Below are positions 1-5,238 of a stretch of DNA of 8,327 nt, one piece after another. Numbering within the stretch: the stretch's first letter is position 1; each line of letters starts with the position of its first letter. A program made the translations under genes and the position numbers. This DNA comes from Mxb001 sp049317345. Lineage in GTDB: Bacteria; Actinomycetota; Actinomycetes; S36-B12. Location of the stretch: positions 1 through 8,327 of the forward strand of contig JBMOIL010000110.1 in assembly GCA_049317345.1 (NCBI GenBank). The letters are read 5' to 3'. Below the pieces are notes generated by a model, which saw only the letters and a program-made list of their open reading frames with translations, had not been told where the DNA came from and did not search any database.

Positions 1-1868
1 TCGTTGGTGCTACCGGTCTTGCCTGCCGCAGGACGATCAGGTAGCGACATGAGCCCGCCGGTGCGGCCCTCGAAGGGTCCGTCGATGACGTTGGTGAGAA
101 CGCCGGTGACGGCATCGGCGACGTTGCGTGAGATGACCTCTCGACAGCGAGGGTCGGGGACGGCGAGGTTGTCGCCGTAGCGGTCGGTAATCTCCAGCAC
201 GACGCGCGGCTGGCAGTAGGTACCGTGGTTCGCGAACGCGGCGTAGGCACCCGCCATCGAGAGGGGAGAGACCTCCATCGTGCCCAGGGAGAACGTAGGC
301 ACCCGCTGCAGCGGATCGCCCGTAGCCAACCGCACGCCCATCTCTTCGGCTATCTCCGCCTGACGGCAGAGCCCGAAGCGCTCGGCGAGCGTGACGAAGT
401 AGGTGTTCGTGGAGAAGGCGGTGGCCTGGAACATGTTGAGGAATCCCTCAGACCCGGAGTTGCGCACGGTCACGGGCTCGAAGGGTGTGCCGTCGGTGCA
501 GTTGACGAATTCCTCGAAGGTCTTCGGGTTGGAAGCGTCGACTCCCTCCATGGGAGAGAAACCCTGCTCAAGGGCCGCCGCGAGGGTGAAGACCTTGAAG
601 GTCGAGCCCGCCTGCATGCCGATCGTGCCACCGAAGCCCTGGTCGACGTTGTAGTTGTACGTCGTCTTGCCGCGGCCCTTGAGGCCCCATTCGCGGTTCT
701 GCGCCATCGCGATGACGTTGCCCGTGCCGGGCTCGACGAGTGTGATGGCCGCCGCACGTTGGCTGGGGTCCTTGATGGGGATGTACGACGCCGCAGACTT
801 CATGGCGGCGGCCTGGACATCAGGATCGAGAGTGGTGCGGATGGTGAGTCCACCGCGGCGCAGGAGCGCTTCGCGCTCGACCAGGGTCTCCCCGAAAGCG
901 ACGTCCGCCTTGATCATGCGGATGACGAAGTCGCAGAAGTAGGGAGCGTAGGACGAGGTGCATCCGTTGGCCTGGATCGAAGGGTCGAGGATCTCCTCGA
1001 TCCCCACCCGCGCGGCCGCGCTGGCCTCGATGGGCGTGATGAAGCCAGCCTGCGCCATCTCGCCCAGGACGAGGTTGCGGCGCTGCTCTGCGAGGTCTGG
1101 ATTGCGGGTGGGATCGAAGGCGGTGGGCTGCTGCACGATGCCGGCAAGCGTCGCGCTCTCGACCAGGTCGAGCTCGGCTGCCGGCTTGGAGAAGTAGCGG
1201 CGCGCGGCAGCTTCGACTCCGTAGGCGCCGGCTCCGAAGTAGACGATGTTGAGGTAGCGCTCGAGGATGTCTTCCTTGGAGTAGCGCCTTTCGAGTGCGA
1301 GCGCATACCGGATCTCACGGAGCTTGCGCGACGGTGTACGCGCGCGTGCAGCCTCGAGCTCCTCCTCGTTGGACGCACTCGCAATGAGCAGATTCTTGAC
1401 GTACTGCTGCGTGATCGTTGACCCGCCCTGCGTGCCGCCGGATTGCGTGCTGTTGGCGACGATCGCGCGCATGGTGCCGCGCAGGTCGATGCCCGGATGG
1501 TCGAGGAAGCGAGAGTCCTCGACGGCGACGATGGCCTGACGCATGATCGGTGAGACGGAAGCCAGCGGCACTTCGACGCGGTTCTGGTAGTAGATCGTCG
1601 CCATCACAGACCCATCAGCAGCGAGGATCACCGAGCGCTCAGGCAGGTCGGGTGCGTCGAGTTGCGAGGGCAGTGACTCGAAACTATCGATGGCCCCTCG
1701 GGTGAGCAGGCCGGTCGCAGCTGCCACAGGAAGCACCATCGCCGCGGCGACGGCCCCGGCGACGAGGGCGACGAGGAAGAAGACGCCGAGGCGGCCGAGC
1801 GCGGCCAGGGGGCGCGCTGCCGCTCCGGGCGCCCTGGCGGGCTCGGGCGGCGAGTAGGGCTCGCTCAC
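1..1868 (-). CDS. ponA2: Bifunctional penicillin-binding protein (class A PBP, PonA2-like), 3' end missing
   Basis: Membrane-anchored peptidoglycan synthase that polymerises lipid II (glycosyltransferase) and cross-links stem peptides (transpeptidase). 622 codons are visible; the gene runs off the left edge. A short proline-rich cytoplasmic tail is followed by one membrane segment at about residues 27-54. The GT51 domain shows EDSRFLDHPG at 117-126 (E117 catalytic), GGSTITQQ at 148-155, an RKLRE motif at 181-185 and a YLN...YFGAGAYG block at 205-217. The transpeptidase domain shows the SxxK serine in STFK (422-425), SxN as STN (486-488) and KTGS (617-620). The start is GTG 1868-1866, with AAGGAG at 1879-1874 five bases upstream. 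The gene is divergent from the whiB gene, as ponA2 and whiB4 are in mycobacteria. Whether a C-terminal PASTA domain follows, as in PonA2, cannot be seen. The class call is certain; the ponA2 name rests on gene order. Confidence 0.95.
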   Translation of the reverse strand, partial: MSEPYSPPEPARAPGAAARPLAALGRLGVFFLVALVAGAVAAAMVLPVAAATGLLTRGAIDSFESLPSQLDAPDLPERSVILAADGSVMATIYYQNRVEVPLASVSPIMRQAIVAVEDSRFLDHPGIDLRGTMRAIVANSTQSGGTQGGSTITQQYVKNLLIASASNEEELEAARARTPSRKLREIRYALALERRYSKEDILERYLNIVYFGAGAYGVEAAARRYFSKPAAELDLVESATLAGIVQQPTAFDPTRNPDLAEQRRNLVLGEMAQAGFITPIEASAAARVGIEEILDPSIQANGCTSSYAPYFCDFVIRMIKADVAFGETLVEREALLRRGGLTIRTTLDPDVQAAAMKSAASYIPIKDPSQRAAAITLVEPGTGNVIAMAQNREWGLKGRGKTTYNYNVDQGFGGTIGMQAGSTFKVFTLAAALEQGFSPMEGVDASNPKTFEEFVNCTDGTPFEPVTVRNSGSEGFLNMFQATAFSTNTYFVTLAERFGLCRQAEIAEEMGVRLATGDPLQRVPTFSLGTMEVSPLSMAGAYAAFANHGTYCQPRVVLEITDRYGDNLAVPDPRCREVISRNVADAVTGVLTNVIDGPFEGRTGGLMSLPDRPAAGKTGSTN

Positions 1869-1897
1869 GGGACTCCTTGGGAAAGACGTGCGTTCCC

Positions 1898-1903
1898 AGG
1901 GTA
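1898..1903 (-). promoter_or_regulatory. Candidate -10 box of the PBP gene
   Basis: On the minus strand these bases read TACCCT, fitting the actinobacterial TAnnnT -10 pattern. A transcript would start near 1891, giving a leader of about 22 nt that carries the AAGGAG ribosome site at 1879-1874. No convincing -35 hexamer lies at the usual spacing. Confidence 0.4.
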
Positions 1904-1922
1904 GGCGAGTGCCACACGGGAG

Positions 1923-1955
1923 TCTTGTCCCACGCGGGTCATGATTTGGACAAGA
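1923..1955. repeat. Perfect 8-bp inverted repeat, possible operator
   Basis: TCTTGTCC at 1923-1930 is mirrored exactly by GGACAAGA at 1948-1955, with 17 bases between the arms (25 bp centre to centre). The left arm falls around -32 to -39 of the PBP transcript start inferred from the TACCCT box at 1903-1898. That position suits an activator or a repressor of that gene. I do not recognise the binding protein. By rough estimate, such a pair could arise by chance in a region this size about one time in ten. Confidence 0.35.
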
Positions 1956-2096
1956 TATAGTACAAAAGTACCTAATCAGATAGGGTCATAGGGACCTGTC
2001 TGACCACCGCTGACCGGCGTAGCGTCCCGCCCCACCGGTGAAGCTACTGGGACCCGAGGGGAAGCCGTGCCAAACGGGGCGGCGGGAAGGTGAGGG

Positions 2097-2405
2097 ATGA
2101 CCTGGTCGACCGAGTGGACCGCACGAGCGGCCTGCCGCACATCCGACCCGGATGCCCTCTTCGTGCAAGGTGCCGCCCAGAACCGGGCGAAGGTCATCTG
2201 CCAGGGCTGCCAGGTCCGCACCGAATGTCTCGCTGACGCGCTCGACAATCGCGTGGAGTTCGGTGTCTGGGGTGGCATGACCGAGCGCGAGCGTCGCGCG
2301 CTGCTGCGCCGCCGCCCGCAGGTCACGTCGTGGCGTCAGCTCCTGCAGACCGCGCGCGATGAATACGAGCGCGCCGTCGGCCTCGACATCTTCCGCGCGT
2401 CGTAG
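2097..2405 (+). CDS. whiB4: WhiB-family iron-sulfur regulator, WhiB4/WblA type
   Basis: Small cytoplasmic protein of 102 residues expected to hold a [4Fe-4S] cluster and act as a redox- or NO-responsive transcription factor. The four cluster cysteines are C13, C35, C38 and C44 (CxxC plus two flanking). The family turn motif GVWGG is at 56-60, followed by a basic stretch ERERRALLRRR at 64-73 that should contact DNA. The segment around ACRTSDPD and the ADALDNRVEFGVWGG region closely resemble mycobacterial WhiB4 as I remember it. The N-terminus is shorter than that of WhiB4 (about 118 residues). ATG 2097 is the first possible start because a TGA lies in frame at 2091-2093; GAAGG at 2086-2090 serves as ribosome site. 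The gene is divergent from the PBP gene and convergent with the ATPase pair (11-nt gap). In Streptomyces the orthologue is called wblA. Assignment within the family rests on similarity plus gene order. Confidence 0.93.
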   Translation: MTWSTEWTARAACRTSDPDALFVQGAAQNRAKVICQGCQVRTECLADALDNRVEFGVWGGMTERERRALLRRRPQVTSWRQLLQTARDEYERAVGLDIFRAS

Positions 2406-2416
2406 AGCCGGCGCGT
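2406..2416. other. Convergent gap between whiB and ATPase operon
   Basis: Only 11 bases separate the two stop codons. GCCGGC occurs here but no stem followed by a T run is seen, so no intrinsic terminator is claimed for either gene. Read-through would make antisense RNA to the neighbour. Confidence 0.4.
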
Positions 2417-3562
2417 CTAGTCAGTCGAACTGATCGAGGCGAGCAGTGTGCCCACTTTGCGCAGCCCCTCGAGATCGTGCACGTCTTCGGCGAGCGCATA
2501 CACCTCCGTCACCGGAACTCCGGGGTGCGCAGCGGTGAAGCGCCGCGCGAGCCGCGCCTGGCGTTCGCCATTGCGCATTCGATCCGCGTGCAAACGCAGC
2601 AGGGCCGCGACGCGGGGATCCTGAGTCTGTAGCCGCTGCACTCCGGCCGTCGCCTCTTCGACGCTGAGTTCGGGGGCGCGAATCTCCTGAACACGGTTGA
2701 GGACCAGTCCCGCGAGGGGCATGCCGTCCTGCTCAAGGCGATCCACGAAGTAGGACGCCTCGCGAAGGGAGTCACGCTCGGGAGCGGCAACCACGATGAA
2801 GGATGTGCCGGGATCCTTGAGCAGGGCGTACGTCGCCTCCGCTCGTTCGCGGAAGCCGCCGAACATCGTGTCGACCGCTCCGACGAAGGCGGCGAGATCC
2901 GTGAGCAATTGGGCGCCGAGGATCTTGGTGAGGACCCCGGAGAAGAGTCCGAGTCCCGCACCGAGAAGCTTGCCGAGGCCTCGGCCCGCGCCGCGCGCCG
3001 GAGCAGTGAGGATCTTGATGAATCGTCCATCGAGGAAGGTGCCGAGGCGGTCCGGGGCGTCGAGGAAGTCCAGTGCCGAGCGCGACGGGGGCGTGTCGAC
3101 CACGATGAGATCCCACGTGCCGTCACGGTCCGCCTCGGTGCGCAACTGTCCGAGCTTCTCCATGGCCATGTACTCCTGCGTGCCCGCGAAGGACGACGAC
3201 AGCGCCTGGTAGAAGGGATTGTCGAGGATCGCCTGGGCCCGGTCAGCATCGGAATGCGACTCGACCACCTCGTCGAATGTCCGCTTCATGTCCAGCATCA
3301 TCGCGCTGAGCGATCCATCACCGTCGACGCCGACGACGGGGCGAGGGGTGTTGTCGAGTTCACTCAAGCCCATGGCCTGAGCCAGGCGGCGCGCCGGGTC
3401 GATGGTGAGCACGCACACGCGACGGCCCATCTCGGCTGCGCGCAAGCCGAGCGCCGCGGCGGTCGTGGTCTTGCCCACTCCGCCAGAGCCGCAGCACACG
3501 ATGATGCGCGTGGCGGGATCACGCAGAAGTGCATCTACGTCGAGCACAGGAACGCTGGGCAT
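2417..3562 (-). CDS. ArsA/Get3-like ATPase, partner B (Rv3680-like)
   Basis: Soluble P-loop ATPase of the deviant-Walker (SIMIBI) class, 381 residues from ATG 3562, or 382 from the adjacent GTG 3565. Numbering here is for the longer form. The P-loop is GSGGVGKTT at 26-34 (K32 binds phosphate), but the signature lysine of the class is replaced by S27. Switch I is TIDPARR with D56; switch II is VVDTPPS around D157. A glycine- and leucine-rich stretch at about 192-225 is in the place of the helical subdomain that binds clients in Get3. VLNR at 288-291 fits the adenine-contact region. There is no CxxC pair and no arsenite-binding cysteine set, so an arsenite pump is unlikely. The start overlaps the upstream ATPase stop as GTGA or TGATG, with AGGGG at 3575-3571, implying translational coupling. 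The M. tuberculosis pair Rv3679/Rv3680 has, as I recall, been named BagA/BagB and studied as Get3 homologues; its client is unsettled. Confidence 0.9.
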   Translation of the reverse strand: MPSVPVLDVDALLRDPATRIIVCCGSGGVGKTTTAAALGLRAAEMGRRVCVLTIDPARRLAQAMGLSELDNTPRPVVGVDGDGSLSAMMLDMKRTFDEVVESHSDADRAQAILDNPFYQALSSSFAGTQEYMAMEKLGQLRTEADRDGTWDLIVVDTPPSRSALDFLDAPDRLGTFLDGRFIKILTAPARGAGRGLGKLLGAGLGLFSGVLTKILGAQLLTDLAAFVGAVDTMFGGFRERAEATYALLKDPGTSFIVVAAPERDSLREASYFVDRLEQDGMPLAGLVLNRVQEIRAPELSVEEATAGVQRLQTQDPRVAALLRLHADRMRNGERQARLARRFTAAHPGVPVTEVYALAEDVHDLEGLRKVGTLLASISSTD

Positions 3563-4536
3563 CACGCCATCCCCTGCTCGTGCAGCATGTCCGCTAGTTC
3601 GTAGAGGGCGGCCAGGTCGATGCCGCCAGCGAGGAAGGGTAGTTCGTAGACCGGCCGCCCCAGTGCGGCGATGCGCGCACGCTCGGTCTCCTCCAATGCC
3701 ACCCGCGCAGCGTGATCCGCACCCTCCGCCCGAAGAGCCTCGACCACACGGGGCGACACCTCGAGACCGGCCGAAACCAGGGACGCCTCAAGGGTTCTCG
3801 CGTCGATCGAAGTCAGCTCGGCCATAGACGGCAGGATCGGGGGGCGCGTCATATTGACGACGATGCCCCCCACGGGAAGAGCGGCGTCCTCAAGTTCGGC
3901 GACGCCGTCGGCCGTCTCCTGGACCGGCATTTCCTCGAGCAGTGTCGTGAGGTGCACCGCGGTTTTGTCCGATCGCAGGACAGCCATGACGCCGTCTGCC
4001 TGATTGCGGATGGGACCGACCTTCGCCACGCCCGCGATCTCGGTGTTTACGTTGAGAAAGCGCGTGATGCGTCCGGTCGGCGGAGCATCGAGGACGATCG
4101 CGTCGTACGCGCGGGCGTGCTTCTTGTCGCGACGGCGTACCAGCTCCACCGCCTTGCCGGTGAGCAGCACATCACGCAGGCCCGGTGCGATGGTGGTGAC
4201 GAACTCCATGGCACCCATACGGCGTAGGACGCCACCTGCGCGACGGAGGTTGTAGAAGAGTTCGAGGTATTCGAGCAGTGCCTCCTCGGGGTCCACCGCA
4301 AGACCCCACACCTCTCCTCCTCCGGGTGCGGAGGCGAGCTTGCGCTCCTCGTAGGGCATCGGTGGCGTGTCGAAGAGTTGGGCGAGGCCCTGTCGGCCTT
4401 CGACCTCCATGAGCATCACCTGGCGGCCCTCGCGCGCGAGCGCCAGGGCCAACGCTGCGGCCACCGTGGTCTTGCCTGTGCCGCCCTTGCCGGAAACCAC
4501 GTGCAGGAGCACGTCGGGCCAATCGGTCGAGGGCAC
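3562..4536 (-). CDS. ArsA/Get3-like ATPase, partner A (Rv3679-like)
   Basis: Soluble P-loop ATPase of 324 residues, shorter than its neighbour. It has a complete deviant Walker A, GKGGTGKTT at 16-24, with signature lysine K17 and phosphate-binding K22. In switch I, where Get3 has STDPAH with a catalytic aspartate, this protein reads EVEGRQ, so the aspartate position is E46. Switch II is LDAPPTGR around D150; VVNMT at 226-230 fits the adenine-contact loop. The protein contains no cysteine at all. It probably forms a heterodimer with the product of the next gene, as Rv3679/Rv3680 are thought to do. GTG 4536 is the first possible start, since an in-frame TAG lies 12 nt upstream. No good ribosome site precedes it, but a TAGGCT box ends 6 nt before the GTG, pointing to a leaderless mRNA. 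The two ATPase genes form one operon. The role (membrane-protein targeting or another client) is unknown. Confidence 0.9.
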   Translation of the reverse strand: MPSTDWPDVLLHVVSGKGGTGKTTVAAALALALAREGRQVMLMEVEGRQGLAQLFDTPPMPYEERKLASAPGGGEVWGLAVDPEEALLEYLELFYNLRRAGGVLRRMGAMEFVTTIAPGLRDVLLTGKAVELVRRRDKKHARAYDAIVLDAPPTGRITRFLNVNTEIAGVAKVGPIRNQADGVMAVLRSDKTAVHLTTLLEEMPVQETADGVAELEDAALPVGGIVVNMTRPPILPSMAELTSIDARTLEASLVSAGLEVSPRVVEALRAEGADHAARVALEETERARIAALGRPVYELPFLAGGIDLAALYELADMLHEQGMA

Positions 4537-4542
4537 CGCCTG

Positions 4543-4548
4543 AGCCTA
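4543..4548 (-). promoter_or_regulatory. Candidate -10 box for a leaderless ATPase mRNA
   Basis: The minus strand reads TAGGCT here, then six bases, then GTG at 4536-4534. That spacing puts the transcription start on the start codon itself. The TAG in the box is in frame with the gene, so no upstream start exists. No clear -35 is seen. Confidence 0.5.
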
Positions 4549-4573
4549 GTCCGCGCAGGTGTATCCGCCCCGG

Positions 4574-4601
4574 TTGTCCTTGGAGTACGCCGTACTAGGG
4601 T
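4574..4601 (+). promoter_or_regulatory. Candidate promoter of the DUF4177-RidA-NUDIX-MBL operon
   Basis: TTGTCC (4574-4579, four of six matching TTGACA) and TAGGGT (4596-4601) are separated by 16 bp. The -10 ends six bases before ATG 4608, predicting a transcript that begins at the start codon. AGGG at 4597-4600 could pair weakly with 16S rRNA if the true transcript is longer. Confidence 0.5.
4584..4596. repeat. 13-bp perfect palindrome, possible operator
   Basis: AGTACGCCGTACT has exact 6-bp arms (AGTACG and CGTACT) around one central base. It fills the spacer just upstream of the predicted TAGGGT -10, sharing base 4596 with it, so a bound protein would block RNA polymerase on the plus strand. 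The cognate regulator is unknown. Confidence 0.45.
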
Positions 4602-4607
4602 CGGGCC

Positions 4608-4766
4608 ATGACCCGGTGGGAATACGCGACCGTGCCCCTGCTCATCCACGCGACCAAGCAGATCCTCGACACGTGGGGGGAGGACGGCTGGGAGCTCGTG
4701 CAGGTCGTCCCCGGACCCAATGCCGAGAATATGGTCGCCTACCTCAAGCGCCCCAAGGAGCAGTGA
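4608..4766 (+). CDS. Small conserved DUF4177-type protein (Rv3678A-like)
   Basis: A 52-residue cytoplasmic protein beginning MTRWEYATVPLL and ending in YLKRPKEQ. The pattern WEY...WGEDGWELVQVVPGP...VAYLKRP is that of the DUF4177 family: a short beta strand, a helix, then a strand pair built round the conserved GWELV. Gene position matches the tiny mycobacterial gene Rv3678A. It has no signal peptide, membrane segment or cysteine. Function is unknown. ATG 4608 is the first possible start because TAG at 4596-4598 is in frame. The stop overlaps the next start as TGATG (4764-4768), and the RidA ribosome site AAGGAG (4755-4760) lies inside its last codons, so the two are translationally coupled. 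Being first in a metabolite-repair-like operon hints at a related role, but that is inference only. Confidence 0.88.
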   Translation: MTRWEYATVPLLIHATKQILDTWGEDGWELVQVVPGPNAENMVAYLKRPKEQ

Positions 4767-5227
4767 TGTCTCACACCGCCCGCCTTGCCGAGTTGGGCAT
4801 TGTCATCCCCGAGGTGGTGCCACCGGTCGCCGCCTACGTGCCGGCTGTGGTCACGGGGCGCTACGTCTACACATCGGGCCAGTTGCCGATGCGCGACGGC
4901 ACGATGATCGCTGAGGGCCTCGTGGGATCGGATGTTGATCCCGACGTCGCCAAGGACTGCGCCCGCCAGTGCGCCATCAACGCCCTCGCAGCCGCGCAGT
5001 CGGTGATCGGTTCACTGGACCGGGTCACCCGTGTCGTCAAGGTCGTGGGCTTCGTCGCTAGTGCGCCGGGCTTCACCGGTCAGCCAGCGGTCATCAATGG
5101 CGCCAGCGAGTTACTGCTCGAGATCTTCGGCGATGCCGGCCGGCATGCCCGATCCGCGGTGGGCGTCGCCGGGCTCCCCATCAACGCCCCCGTCGAGGTG
5201 GAGATGGTGCTGGAGGTCGCCGACTGA
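4766..5227 (+). CDS. RidA/YjgF-family protein (Rv3678c-like)
   Basis: 153-residue member of the RidA (YjgF/YER057c/UK114) family, usually homotrimers. Canonical RidA hydrolyses reactive enamine/imine intermediates released by PLP enzymes. Visible family features are YTSGQLP at 35-41, an ARS motif with R129 in the place of the substrate-binding arginine of E. coli RidA (R105), and the C-terminal VEVEMVLEV strand carrying E144/E146 where RidA has its catalytic glutamate. It is about 25 residues longer than E. coli RidA, mainly at the N-terminus and in the middle, placing it in a divergent subgroup whose imine deaminase activity is untested as far as I know. ATG 4766 overlaps the preceding stop (TGATG) and follows AAGGAG by five bases. 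The same frame is open to 4559 upstream, but that part is a shadow of the DUF4177 gene. Confidence 0.92.
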   Translation: MSHTARLAELGIVIPEVVPPVAAYVPAVVTGRYVYTSGQLPMRDGTMIAEGLVGSDVDPDVAKDCARQCAINALAAAQSVIGSLDRVTRVVKVVGFVASAPGFTGQPAVINGASELLLEIFGDAGRHARSAVGVAGLPINAPVEVEMVLEVAD

Positions 5228-5238
5228 GCGTCCCGCGC

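Larger units (their letters stand above)
1869..2096. promoter_or_regulatory. Divergent intergenic region between PBP and whiB genes
   Basis: This 228-base gap separates two divergent start codons and must hold both promoters. It is mostly G+C-rich but has an AT-rich island at about 1941-1985, where opening of promoter DNA is plausible. On the plus strand, TATAGT (1956-1961) and TAGGGT (1981-1986) are possible -10 boxes for whiB; the second would give a leader of roughly 100 nt. Neither has a good -35 partner. An 8-bp inverted repeat (1923-1955) and a doubled AGTAC (1959-1971) also lie here. The exact promoter positions are unproven. Confidence 0.6.
4537..4607. promoter_or_regulatory. Compact divergent promoter region
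   Basis: Seventy-one bases separate the GTG of the ATPase operon (minus) from the ATG of the DUF4177 operon (plus). Both genes have a TAnnnT box ending six bases before the start codon, so the whole gap appears to be promoter DNA with no untranslated leader on either side. A 13-bp palindrome lies at 4584-4596. The two predicted transcription starts, 4536 and 4608, are 72 bp apart, close enough for one regulator to affect both. Confidence 0.55.

Noticed and set aside
225..1421. Long 398-codon open frame on the plus strand
   Set aside because: It lies wholly antisense to the PBP gene, whose GT51 and transpeptidase motifs are unmistakable. Its arginine- and glycine-rich translation is typical of a shadow frame in G+C-rich DNA.
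2038..2100. 20-codon frame (GTG start) whose stop overlaps the whiB start as ATGA, a possible leader peptide
   Set aside because: No ribosome site and no -10 at leaderless distance before the GTG; the overlap alone is weak support.
2909..3604. 231-codon plus-strand frame
   Set aside because: Antisense to partner B of the ATPase pair, with no recognisable domain and a biased composition.
2417..4536. Arsenic resistance operon
   Set aside because: The ATPases lack arsenite-binding cysteines and no arsB, arsC, arsD or arsR gene is present.
4559..4765. N-terminal extension of the RidA frame
   Set aside because: It covers the DUF4177 gene in another frame and the promoter; ATG 4766 has a proper ribosome site and the TGATG overlap.
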